A stretch of 32,278 bases of DNA, taken from contig JAFAIV010000343.1 of NCBI GenBank assembly GCA_019236545.1, forward strand, positions 1-32,278, in the 5' to 3' direction. The DNA comes from Actinomycetota bacterium. Lineage in GTDB: Bacteria; Actinomycetota; Thermoleophilia; Gaiellales; Gaiellaceae. How positions within the stretch are numbered: the stretch's first letter is position 1; each line of letters starts with the position of its first letter. The notes under the pieces were generated by a model that worked only from the letters and a program-made list of their open reading frames with translations, was not told the DNA's origin and searched no databases. A program made the translations under genes and the position numbers. Of this stretch, positions 6,674-14,435 are shown one piece after another.

Positions 6674-8385
6674 GCCGCCGGATCGCGATCGTCGGAGCCG
6701 GCCAGTCCGGGCTGCAGCTCGCGCTCGGGCTGGCCGGCGACGGCCACGAGGTCACGCTCGTCACGAACCAGACGGCCGAGCAAGTCCTCCACGGCCGGGT
6801 CCAGTCGAGCCAGTGCATGTTCGAGAGCGCGCTGGAGACGGAGCGCGCGCTCGGCCTCGACTTCTGGAGCGAGGAGTGCCCGCCCGTCGAGGGCATCTCG
6901 CTCACCGTCCCCGGCGCGTTCCAGTGGTCGGCCCGGCTCGACCGGCCGGCGCAGTCGGTCGACCAGCGCCTCAAGCTCTCCGGCTGGCTGCGCGAGTACG
7001 AGGCGCGCGGCGGCCGGCTCGTCGTCCAGGAGGCGGGCGTCGACGACCTCGAGCGGCTCGCGCGCGAGCACGAGCTCGTGATCGTGGCGACGGGCCGCGG
7101 CGTCCTCGGCGGGCTCTTCCCGCGCGACCCCGAGCGCTCGCCGTACGACGCGCCGCAGCGCGCGCTGGCGCTCACCTACGTGCGCGGGCTCGAGCCGCGG
7201 CGGGAGTTCTCCGCCGTCTGCTTCAACCTCGTCCCCGGCGTCGGCGAGTACTTCGTCTTCCCCGCGCTGACGACGAGCGGGCCCTGCGAGATCATGGTCT
7301 TCGAGGGCGCGCCCGGCGGCCCGATGGACTGCTGGGACGACGTGACGACGCCGGCGGAGCACCTGGCGCGCTCGCTCGAGATCCTCGAGCGCTTCCTCCC
7401 GCACGAGCGCGCCCGGGCGAACGGCGTCGAGCTGACCGACCCGAACGGCGTCCTCACCGGCCGCGTGACGCCAACGGTGCGCCAGCCGGTCGCGCGCCTC
7501 CCGTCGGGCGCGCCCGTGCTCGCGATGGCCGACGCGGTCGTCCTCAACGACCCGATCACCGGCCAGGGCTCGAACAACGCCGCAAAGTGCGCGGAGATCT
7601 ACCTCGAGCGGATCCTCGCCCAGGACGGCGCGCCGTTCGACGAGCGCTGGATGCGGCAGACGTTCGACCACTACTGGCGCGGCTACGCGCAGTGGGTCGT
7701 CGGCTGGACGAACTCACTCCTCGCGCCGCCGGCGCCGCACGTCCTCCGGCTGCTCGAGGCCGCGACGGAGGCTCCCTCGCTCGCGGCGACGATCGCGAAC
7801 GGCTTCGACGACCCGCGTACCTTCTATCCCTGGTGGTTCGACGAGCGCGAGGCGGACCGCCTGATCGCGGCGCGGCGCGCGCAGGACGCGCAGGGCGTCG
7901 ACCTCCGCGAGCTGCGGAACGCGTTCGGCCAGTACGCGACCGGCGTCACCGTCGTCACGGCGCGCGGCGAGGACGGCCGGCCCGTCGGCGTCACGGCCAA
8001 CTCGTTCTCGTCGCTGTCGCTCGAGCCGCCGCTCGTCCTCTGGGCGCTCGACCGGAAGGCGTCGAGCCTGGCCGCGTTCCAGTCGGCCGACCACTTCGGC
8101 GTCAGCGTCCTCTCCGCCAGCCAGCACCACCTCTCGCGGCTCTTCGCGACGAGCGGAGCCGACAAGTTCGCCGGCGGCGTCGCGCACGACGGGCCGTCCG
8201 GTGTGCCGCTGCTCGACGGCGCGCTCGCGCACTTCGTCTGCCGCTCGGTCCGCCAGCTCGACGCCGGCGACCACGTCCTCGTGATCGGCGAGGTCGAGCA
8301 CTACGAGACGTTCGACGGCGAGCCGCTCGTCTTTCACTCCGGCGCGTACCGCGTCGCGACGCGGCACCCCGAGCTGCTCGACTAG
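6670..8385 (+). CDS. styA2B: StyA2B-type fusion: FAD monooxygenase plus flavin reductase
   Basis: A self-sufficient fusion of 571 residues. Residues 1 to about 405 are a StyA-type monooxygenase with FAD motif GAGQSG (9-14), SSQCMFESALETER and DPITGQGSNNA near 294. Residues from about 410 to the end are an FMN/FAD reductase domain of the StyB/HpaC family (LRNAFGQYATGVTVVTA, GVTANSFSSLSLEPPL, HSGAYRV). The reductase half takes NAD(P)H and makes reduced FAD for its own oxygenase and, by analogy with the characterised Rhodococcus system, for the separate StyA1. The start is TTG at 6670, overlapping the TGA of styA1 as TTGA, which implies translational coupling. Both oxygenase domains are full length. 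The stop shares CTAG with the convergent regulator gene. Substrate unknown. Confidence 0.88.
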   Translation: MSRRIAIVGAGQSGLQLALGLAGDGHEVTLVTNQTAEQVLHGRVQSSQCMFESALETERALGLDFWSEECPPVEGISLTVPGAFQWSARLDRPAQSVDQRLKLSGWLREYEARGGRLVVQEAGVDDLERLAREHELVIVATGRGVLGGLFPRDPERSPYDAPQRALALTYVRGLEPRREFSAVCFNLVPGVGEYFVFPALTTSGPCEIMVFEGAPGGPMDCWDDVTTPAEHLARSLEILERFLPHERARANGVELTDPNGVLTGRVTPTVRQPVARLPSGAPVLAMADAVVLNDPITGQGSNNAAKCAEIYLERILAQDGAPFDERWMRQTFDHYWRGYAQWVVGWTNSLLAPPAPHVLRLLEAATEAPSLAATIANGFDDPRTFYPWWFDEREADRLIAARRAQDAQGVDLRELRNAFGQYATGVTVVTARGEDGRPVGVTANSFSSLSLEPPLVLWALDRKASSLAAFQSADHFGVSVLSASQHHLSRLFATSGADKFAGGVAHDGPSGVPLLDGALAHFVCRSVRQLDAGDHVLVIGEVEHYETFDGEPLVFHSGAYRVATRHPELLD

Positions 8386-9467
8386 CCGAGCGCGTCGCCG
8401 AGCAGGCGAACGCTCGCGTCGCGCCCCTCGGGCGAGAGCGAGTACCAGTACCCGCGGGCGTTGCCGCGGAGGCGGATGAGCCCCGCGGCGCGGAGCTGGA
8501 CGAGGTGGTGGTGGATCGTCGACTTCGCCAGGCCGACGCTGACGACGAGCTCGCCGAGCGTCATCTCCTCCTCGGCGAGGCGGCGCAGGATCTCGACCCG
8601 CTTCTCGTCGCCGAGCGCGCGGCCGAGCCGGAGCAGCCGCTCGCGCAGCTCCTTCTCGGCGTCGTCGGCGAACGGAGCGGCCGGGTAGCCGATCACCCTC
8701 GCGTCGCGGCGCTCCATCAGCAGCAGCCACGGCGGCGCGGCGAAGTGCGGGAACAGGATCACGCGATCGAACTCCGGCTCCCGGAGGTACTCGTAGCCGC
8801 CGGTGACCTCGAGGACGGCGCGCTCGCCCGGACTTGCCGCGATCTTCGCGCGCGCCCCCGCGGCCTCGCGCTCGAGCGCGACGGTCAGCTCGGCCTCCCG
8901 CTCGGCGAAGACCTGCTCCGCGAACAGGCGCACGGCCTTGAGCACGTGGCGTTTCGTCTGGGCCGGCGTGAGCTCGAGCAGCAGGCGCAGCGACTCCCTC
9001 TCCCAGTCACCCACGCTGCGCAGCACCTGATCGACCGCCTCCGCGCTGCCCGCCGCGGCGCGCTCGAGCACGTCGGACTCGACCATGCGCTGCCAGGAGG
9101 GAAGGTCGACGCCGAGGAGGACCCGCCGGATCTCGACGCCGCTCATCTCCTCGAGGCGCGCGAGAAGCTCGGCGACCGAGCCCGTCTCGAGATCGAGCGC
9201 GATCTCGCCGAGCTGGAGCCAGCGGTCGCTGCCGTGCTCCCCGAACACGCCGATGGCCTTCCGGAGCGCGGCGGAAACGTCGGCGAGCGACGGCGCCCAT
9301 CCCTCCTCGGCAATCCGCGGCGCGTCGGACACCGTAAGCGCGTAGAGCCCGACCGACAGCTCGATTGCCGGGCTCGCGGCAACCTCTACGACGAGGGGCG
9401 CCGCGGATTTCCGGAATTCCCTTGCGGAGAGCCGTTCGACGTTGATAGAACGATTGTGCGATGGCAC
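8382..9467 (-). CDS. ArsR-like transcription regulator with long N-terminal domain
   Basis: Predicted DNA-binding repressor of 361 residues. The C-terminal part (about 280-350) is an ArsR-type winged helix: EKRVEILRRLAEEEMTLGEL, VGLAKSTIHHHLVQLRAAGL, then the wing RGNARGYWYSL. The first 270 residues are a mostly helical domain of the kind found in long ArsR-family proteins, probably for ligand sensing or dimerisation; I cannot name the ligand. The metal-binding Cys motif of ArsR/SmtB proteins is absent. The GTG start is supported by TACCCT 6 nt upstream (9479-9474), giving a likely leaderless transcript. It runs head-to-head with the aldo/keto reductase (the two coding regions overlap by 7 bp) and tail-to-tail with styA2B, so it may control either or both. 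Confidence 0.75.
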   Translation of the reverse strand: MPSHNRSINVERLSAREFRKSAAPLVVEVAASPAIELSVGLYALTVSDAPRIAEEGWAPSLADVSAALRKAIGVFGEHGSDRWLQLGEIALDLETGSVAELLARLEEMSGVEIRRVLLGVDLPSWQRMVESDVLERAAAGSAEAVDQVLRSVGDWERESLRLLLELTPAQTKRHVLKAVRLFAEQVFAEREAELTVALEREAAGARAKIAASPGERAVLEVTGGYEYLREPEFDRVILFPHFAAPPWLLLMERRDARVIGYPAAPFADDAEKELRERLLRLGRALGDEKRVEILRRLAEEEMTLGELVVSVGLAKSTIHHHLVQLRAAGLIRLRGNARGYWYSLSPEGRDASVRLLGDALG

Positions 9468-10516
9468 TCGGACAGGGTAACGGCTCGCGTTACCGCCTGC
9501 TCGGCCCAACCGGCCTGCGCGTGTCCGAGATCTGCCTCGGGACGATGACCTTCGGCACCGACTGGGGCTGGGGCGCCGAGGAGGACGAGTGCGCCCGCAT
9601 CCTCGACGCATATCGCGAAGCGGGAGGCAACTTCCTCGACACCGCGAGCAACTACACGAACGGCTCGAGCGAGCAGATCCTCGGCCGCCTGACTGCCGCC
9701 GATCGCGACCGGTGGGTGATCGCGACGAAGTACACCCTCAGCATCGACCGCGCCGACCCGAACGCCGGCGGCAACCACCGCAAGAGCCTCGTCCGCGCGC
9801 TCGAGCGGAGCCTGCGCAGCCTGCAGACCGACTACGTCGACCTGCTCTGGCTGCACATGCGCGATGCCACGACGCCGATCGAGGAGATCATCCGCGCGCT
9901 CGACGACCAGGTGCGGCTCGGGAAGGTGCTGTACGTCGGCATCTCCGACTCGCCCGCCTGGGTCGCTGCCCGCGCCAACGCGATCGCGGAGCTGCGCGGC
10001 TGGTCGCCGTTCGTCGCGCTCCAGCTCCCGTACAGCCTCGCCAGCCGCGACCCCGAGCGCGAGCTCCTTCCGATGGCCGCCGAGCTCGGCCTCACCGTCA
10101 TGGCGTGGGGCGTCCTCGAGGCCGGCGCGCTCGCCGGCCGCGCGCCGGAGACGCTCCGCTGGCCGGGCGACCTGACCGAGCGCGACCGCCTCGCCGCCGC
10201 CGCCGTGGAGGAGGTCGCCGAGGAGCTCGGCACCGCGCCGGGCACCGTCGCCATCGCCTGGATCCTCCGCCGCCGCCGCCCCGACGTGCTCCCGATCGTC
10301 GGCGTCCGGAGCGCCGGCCAACTCGCAGAGAACCTCGCTGCCGCAACCCTCGACCTGTCGCCCGAGCACCTCGCCCGCCTCGACGAGGCGGCCGCCCCGG
10401 CGCTCGGCTTCCCGCGATCCTTCCTCGAGTCCGACGGCGTCCGCGAGCTGATCTACGGCGAGACGTGGCCGTCACTGGTGCAGCGGTGGTCCGCGCCCTC
10501 TCCTGGCCGGGGATAG
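9461..10516 (+). CDS. aldo/keto reductase
   Basis: NADPH-dependent carbonyl reductase of the AKR superfamily, 351 residues. The catalytic tetrad is visible: Asp60 (GNFLDTASNY), Tyr65, Lys90 (VIATKYTLS) and His132 (LLWLHMRD). The C-terminal cofactor region is present (LPIVGVRSAGQLAENL). ATG at 9461 is the only start codon before the conserved RYRLLGPTGLRVSE. Codons 6-12 lie on a 7-5-7 inverted repeat that also covers the -10 of the divergent regulator. The physiological substrate is unknown. Next to the StyA operon it could reduce an aldehyde or ketone product, but that is only inference. Confidence 0.88.
   Translation: MALGQGNGSRYRLLGPTGLRVSEICLGTMTFGTDWGWGAEEDECARILDAYREAGGNFLDTASNYTNGSSEQILGRLTAADRDRWVIATKYTLSIDRADPNAGGNHRKSLVRALERSLRSLQTDYVDLLWLHMRDATTPIEEIIRALDDQVRLGKVLYVGISDSPAWVAARANAIAELRGWSPFVALQLPYSLASRDPERELLPMAAELGLTVMAWGVLEAGALAGRAPETLRWPGDLTERDRLAAAAVEEVAEELGTAPGTVAIAWILRRRRPDVLPIVGVRSAGQLAENLAAATLDLSPEHLARLDEAAAPALGFPRSFLESDGVRELIYGETWPSLVQRWSAPSPGRG
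9474..9479 (-). promoter_or_regulatory. -10-like TACCCT of the ArsR-like regulator
   Basis: On the minus strand TACCCT is followed by six bases and the GTG at 9467. It overlaps the left arm of the inverted repeat 9476-9494, so a protein bound there would block this promoter. Confidence 0.45.
9476..9494. repeat. operator-like dyad GGTAACG-N5-CGTTACC
   Basis: A perfect 7-bp inverted repeat with a 5-bp spacer (9476-9482 and 9488-9494). It lies over the regulator's -10-like element and inside the first codons of the aldo/keto reductase. Size and symmetry suit a winged-helix dimer, so autoregulation is the simplest reading. Confidence 0.5.
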
Positions 10517-11388
10517 AGCTCCGGCACCTCGCGGCGCTGCGGGCCGTCGCGCGCGAGCGCTCGTTCGGGCGCGCCGCGATGCGGCTCGGGTACACGCAGT
10601 CCGCGATCAGCCAACAGATCGCCGCGCTCGAGCGCGCCCTCGGCCAGCGGCTGCTCGAGCGGCCGTCCGGGCGCGGCGCGGTCGACCTCACGGCGGCCGG
10701 CCGGATCGTCGTCGAGTACGCCGACGAGGTCGCGCGCCAGCTCGCGGCCGCGAAGGCGCGGCTGGAGGCGCTCGAGCGGGCCGAGCCCGTCATCCGTGTG
10801 GGCGTCCACGCCTCGACCGGCCTCGCCGCGCTCCCGGAGATCCTCGTCCAGATGGGCGGCAGCTCGCTCGGGCGGGTGGAGACGTGCGAGCACCCGGACG
10901 ACCGGCATCTCGTCGACCTCGTCCTGCACGAGGAGCTCGACGCAGCCTTCGTGAACCTCCCCGTCGCGGCCGACGTCGCCGTTGCGGAGCTTCTGCGCGA
11001 GGACTGCGTCGCCGCGATGGCTCCCCAGGTCGCGGCCCGGCTCGACGAGCCGGTCGACGCCTCGCGGCTCGCCGGGCAGCAGCTGCTCGTGCTCCGCTCG
11101 TGCAACGACGAGATCGCCCGCGCGGGCCTGACGCCGGCGTTCGAGTCCGACGACCCCGGCCTCCTCTGCCGGATGGCCGCCGGCCGCCACGGCGTCGCCG
11201 TCCTCCCGCGCTCGCTCGCGCCGCTCGACGACCAGCGCCTCCAGCTGCGCGAGCTTCGGCCCGCGCCGCTGCGTCGGCTCGGGCTCGCCTGGAGCGAGGA
11301 CGCGCGTGCGCGGTCGCCGCTGCTGGCCCGCTTCGTCGAGACGACGGTCGCCTGCTTCGCGCCCGCGACGCAGCGCCTCGCCGGCTGA
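10486..11388 (+). CDS. LysR-family transcription regulator
   Basis: LTTR with an N-terminal winged HTH (LRHLAALRAVARERSFGRAA, GYTQSAISQQIAALE) and a C-terminal periplasmic-binding-like effector domain from about residue 95. From GTG 10486 it has 300 residues, normal for the family, and overlaps the aldo/keto reductase end by 31 bp. LTTRs typically begin M-E-L-R-H-L. Here that position is ATA-GAG-CTC at 10513, where ATA overlaps the reductase TAG as ATAG. ATA could be the true start, though it lacks a good Shine-Dalgarno, so I keep the GTG. LTTRs are usually divergent from their target; this one is co-directional with and overlapping the reductase, so it is probably co-transcribed with it. Effector unknown. 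Confidence 0.85.
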   Translation: MVRALSWPGIELRHLAALRAVARERSFGRAAMRLGYTQSAISQQIAALERALGQRLLERPSGRGAVDLTAAGRIVVEYADEVARQLAAAKARLEALERAEPVIRVGVHASTGLAALPEILVQMGGSSLGRVETCEHPDDRHLVDLVLHEELDAAFVNLPVAADVAVAELLREDCVAAMAPQVAARLDEPVDASRLAGQQLLVLRSCNDEIARAGLTPAFESDDPGLLCRMAAGRHGVAVLPRSLAPLDDQRLQLRELRPAPLRRLGLAWSEDARARSPLLARFVETTVACFAPATQRLAG

Positions 11389-11420
11389 GCGTCCCTTCAC
11401 GCGGCATTCGGATTCGTGAT

Positions 11421-11437
11421 GGCCCCGGGCCGGGGCC
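11421..11437. repeat. G/C stem-loop after the LysR gene
   Basis: GGCCCCG (11421-11427) pairs with CGGGGCC (11431-11437) around a 3-nt loop. No T-run follows, so it is not a standard intrinsic terminator. It lies 33 bp beyond the LysR stop. Confidence 0.3.
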
Positions 11438-11501
11438 GCCGCGACCATCGAAGGCGGACCGGCGGGGGAGGCGCCCCTCGGACCGCATCGATAGACCCTC
11501 A

Positions 11502-11535
11502 CGGGGCACCGCACGCGCGGTGCCCCGGCCCTTTT
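11502..11535 (+). terminator. intrinsic terminator between the LysR gene and the peptide-binding-protein gene
   Basis: CGGGGCACCGC (11502-11512) and GCGGTGCCCCG (11517-11527) form a perfect 11-bp stem with a 4-nt loop, followed by GCCCTTTT. This is the clearest Rho-independent terminator in the window. It separates the 9461-11388 unit from the transporter genes. The gene-free stretch 11389-11638 holds this, the weaker stem-loop at 11421 and the leader of the next gene. Confidence 0.8.
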
Positions 11536-11638
11536 CGGAGCGGTTATGCCTCGTGAAGCCGCCATCAGCGTGCGTAATCGCGAGCGCGCATGGCCCCCTC
11601 TACGTTCGGCGCAGCCCACTCACGACGGAGGGAAACGC

Positions 11639-13399
11639 ATGCACAGAGGGTTCTGGACGGCCGCGGCGCTCGCCGCAGTCGCGCTCGCAGTGGCCGGCTC
11701 GGCCGCCGCGACGGGTGCGCGCCCGGCGGCGCACCTGGGGACGCCGGCCGCCGCGCCGTTCGCGCGGGCCTTCGCCCACACGCCGACGACCGTCGCCGGC
11801 CGCAAGGCGAAGCTGACGACGATCTGGGCCGAGGAGCAGGACGTCAACGGCTTCAACCTCGCGCTCAATTGCTGCGCCGCGACGGCGGGTGGCTGGATCG
11901 CCGACAACGAGGTTCAGCACGGCGCCTTCAACATCAACGACAAGGGCCAGTACTTCATGGACCTCGTCTCGTCCGCGAAGGCCGACCTCAAGGGGATCAC
12001 CTACACGATCCGGCCGGACGCCTACTGGTACGACGGCGGCAAGAAGGTCGCCGTCACGCCGGCCGACTTCGTCTACACCTGGCAGGAGCTGAACGGGTCG
12101 ATCAAGTCGAACGACCTCGTCAGCACCGCCGGCTACGACCAGATCGGAAGCGTCACCGGCAAGGGCAACACCGTGACCGCCACCTGGAAGAAGTGCCCGG
12201 CGGGCGGCCCGACGGCCGACAACCCGTGCGGCTTCTACGCGAACTGGCAGTCGCTGTTCTCGAGCCTCTACCCCGGCTTCGCGCTGAAGGGGCTCGACTT
12301 CAACAGCATCTGGGCGAACTGCATCTGCGACGCCCAGGGCCAGCCGATCTCGAACGGCCCGTTCTACCTGGCCGCGTACACGAAGGGCCAGGGCACCGTG
12401 CTCAAGAAGAACCCGTTCTTCTACAAGCCGGCAAAGCTCGAGGAGATCGACTTCAAGCTGATCCCGGACTCGAACACCGAGGTCCAGGCAATCCGCGGCG
12501 GTGAGGTCGACGGCCTAATGTCGCCGACGTTCGGCGCGAACCTCGCCCCGCTCCAGAGCACGCCGGGTGTCACGTTCAACGAGGTGCCGGGCTACTTCTT
12601 CGAGCACCTCGACCTGCAGGAGGGCGCGAAGGCGACGAACCCGCTGCTGCGGGCGCCGTGGATGCGCGAGGCGATCATGCTGGGGATCGACCGGCAGGGG
12701 ATCATCAACACGATCTACGGGCCGCTGGCGAAGGGCCTGAAGCCGCTCGAGAGCGCCGTCTACTTCGCCACCCAGTCGGTCTACAAGCCGGACTTCGCCC
12801 AGTGGGACTACAACCAGGCGAAGGCGTTCGCAATCCTGAAGAAGCACTGCACGGGCGGGCCGTCGGCTCCCGACCCGAACACCTCGTCGGTCTGGACGTG
12901 CTCCGGCTACCCGGCGACGTTCCAGTTCTCCTGGACGGCGTCGAACCCGACGCGCGCGAACCAGGAGGCGATCATCGAGGCTCAGCTCAAGAGCATCGGG
13001 ATCAAGATCGTCGCGACGCCGCGGACCGCGAACGTCTTCTTCGGCCAGTACGTGTCGCAAGGCGTCTACGACATCGTCGACTTCGCCTGGGTCAGCCCGA
13101 ACGGCGACCCGAGCGGGTACTTCGAGATCTGGCGCTGCAACGGCAACCAGAACTACCACCACTACTGCTCGAAGAAGGCCTCCGACCTGATGGCGAAGGG
13201 CCAGGCCGAGCCCGACCCGACGAAGCGGGCCGCGGACTGGAACGGCGCGGACGCGATCATGGCGCAGCAGCTCGCCACGATCCCGCTCTACCAGCGGCCG
13301 TCGCCGATCGCCTACCGCTCCGACCTGCTCGGGGTGCAGAACAACCCCGGCCAGGAGAGCGCCAGCTGGAACGTCGAGGACTGGCACTGGAAGTCCTGA
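11639..13399 (+). CDS. oligopeptide/dipeptide ABC transporter substrate-binding protein (SBP_bac_5)
   Basis: Extracytoplasmic binding protein of 586 residues that would deliver peptides or related solutes to a permease. The N-terminus is a Sec signal peptide (MHRGFWTAAALAAVALAVAG, cleavage near residue 25). There is no lipobox cysteine, so it is secreted or held by other means rather than a typical lipoprotein. The SBP_bac_5 fold is recognisable: YTIRPDAYWYDGGKKVAVTP, SNGPFYLAAYTKGQG, MREAIMLGIDRQGI and the C-terminal Trp-rich end. The mature chain carries several Cys (NCCAAT, NCICDA, CSGY), possible disulfides. Start chosen from GGAGGG (11627-11632) 6 nt before ATG and the signal peptide. 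It follows a strong terminator, so it has its own promoter. A hairpin separates it from the permease. Confidence 0.9.
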   Translation: MHRGFWTAAALAAVALAVAGSAAATGARPAAHLGTPAAAPFARAFAHTPTTVAGRKAKLTTIWAEEQDVNGFNLALNCCAATAGGWIADNEVQHGAFNINDKGQYFMDLVSSAKADLKGITYTIRPDAYWYDGGKKVAVTPADFVYTWQELNGSIKSNDLVSTAGYDQIGSVTGKGNTVTATWKKCPAGGPTADNPCGFYANWQSLFSSLYPGFALKGLDFNSIWANCICDAQGQPISNGPFYLAAYTKGQGTVLKKNPFFYKPAKLEEIDFKLIPDSNTEVQAIRGGEVDGLMSPTFGANLAPLQSTPGVTFNEVPGYFFEHLDLQEGAKATNPLLRAPWMREAIMLGIDRQGIINTIYGPLAKGLKPLESAVYFATQSVYKPDFAQWDYNQAKAFAILKKHCTGGPSAPDPNTSSVWTCSGYPATFQFSWTASNPTRANQEAIIEAQLKSIGIKIVATPRTANVFFGQYVSQGVYDIVDFAWVSPNGDPSGYFEIWRCNGNQNYHHYCSKKASDLMAKGQAEPDPTKRAADWNGADAIMAQQLATIPLYQRPSPIAYRSDLLGVQNNPGQESASWNVEDWHWKS

Positions 13400-13411
13400 G
13401 CTAGCGCCGAC

Positions 13412-13445
13412 GCCGGTCCGCGCCCGGCCCTGGGCGCGGACCGGC
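13412..13445 (+). other. 14-bp perfect stem-loop between binding protein and permease
   Basis: GCCGGTCCGCGCCC (13412-13425) pairs fully with 13432-13445 around a 6-nt loop. TCCTTCCC follows instead of a T-run. Such intercistronic hairpins usually stabilise the upstream message or partly terminate transcription, giving more binding protein than permease. It could also be a G/C-type terminator. Confidence 0.65.
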
Positions 13446-13466
13446 TCCTTCCCACGGAGCCACCAG

Positions 13467-14435
13467 ATGCTGAACTACGCCCTGCGGCGGATCCTCTACG
13501 GCGTTCCCGTCCTGATCCTCTCGACGTTCCTGAGCTTCTGCTTCATCTCGCTCGCCGGGGACCCGCGCCAGAACCTGCTGGCGAACCCGAACCTCTCGCG
13601 CGTCCACTACCACGCGCTCTACTTCAAGTACCACCTGAACGCGTCGATCCCGGTGCGCTACTGGTACTGGCTCGAGGACGTCTTCACGCACAGGCTCGGC
13701 CGCTCGCTCCTCACCTCGCAGCCGATCTGGCCCGACCTCGTCCGCGTCCTCGGACACACGCTGCAGATCGTGATCCTGGCCGACGGGCTCGCGCTCGTCC
13801 TCGGGATCGCCGTCGGCGTGCTGTCGGCGGTGAAGCAGTACTCGCTCTTCGACTACGTCTTCACGACGATCAGCTTCCTCGGCTTCGCGATGCCGACGTT
13901 CTGGCTCGCGCTGCTCCTGCAGGTGCTGTTCACGAACATCTACCTGCGCTGGAACGTCCGAATCTTCTACACGTCCGGCCTGAACAGCGGCGTCTCGGCG
14001 GACACGTGGTCGCTCGACCGGCTCCAGCACATCGCACTGCCGGCCCTGACGCTGGCGATCATCAGCTTCGCGCTCTACAGCCGGTTCGTGCGAGCGGCGA
14101 TGCTCGACGTGATCGGCAGCGACTACGTCCGCACGGCGCGCGCGAAGGGGATCCCGGAGAGGCTGGTGATCGGGCGGCACGTGCTCCGGAACGCGTTGAT
14201 CCCGCTCGTCACGGTCGCGGCCCTCAACCTCAGCGGCCTGCTCGGCGGCGCGATCATCACCGAGACGGTGTTCTCGATCGACGGCATGGGCTACTACTTC
14301 GTGACCCGGCTCGGCCAGCTCGACCTGTACGCGGTCATGGCGTACCTGGCCGTCACCGCCTTCATCATCATCCTCTTCAACCTGCTGGCCGACCTCGTCT
14401 ACGGGCTGCTCGACCCGCGGATCCGGTACGACTGA
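13467..14435 (+). CDS. peptide ABC transporter permease, DppB/OppB family
   Basis: Integral membrane permease of 322 residues. The first helix is at about 9-30 (YGVPVLILSTFLSFCFISLA) and a set of helices follows between about 100 and 320. The cytoplasmic EAA loop that docks on the ATPase is clear (DYVRTARAKGIPERLVIGRH), as is the family end LLDPRIRYD. GGAG (13456-13459) lies 7 nt before ATG. It follows the binding protein but is not followed by the expected DppC-type permease or DppD/DppF ATPases. The next gene runs the other way, and its 3' end overlaps this one by 37 bp. The missing subunits must be encoded elsewhere or the operon has been truncated. Confidence 0.9.
   Translation: MLNYALRRILYGVPVLILSTFLSFCFISLAGDPRQNLLANPNLSRVHYHALYFKYHLNASIPVRYWYWLEDVFTHRLGRSLLTSQPIWPDLVRVLGHTLQIVILADGLALVLGIAVGVLSAVKQYSLFDYVFTTISFLGFAMPTFWLALLLQVLFTNIYLRWNVRIFYTSGLNSGVSADTWSLDRLQHIALPALTLAIISFALYSRFVRAAMLDVIGSDYVRTARAKGIPERLVIGRHVLRNALIPLVTVAALNLSGLLGGAIITETVFSIDGMGYYFVTRLGQLDLYAVMAYLAVTAFIIILFNLLADLVYGLLDPRIRYD

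Noticed and set aside
9589..10485. Upstream in-frame extension of the LysR frame through the aldo/keto reductase
   Set aside because: The extension is an Arg-rich shadow of the reductase gene. The LysR HTH begins right after 10486.
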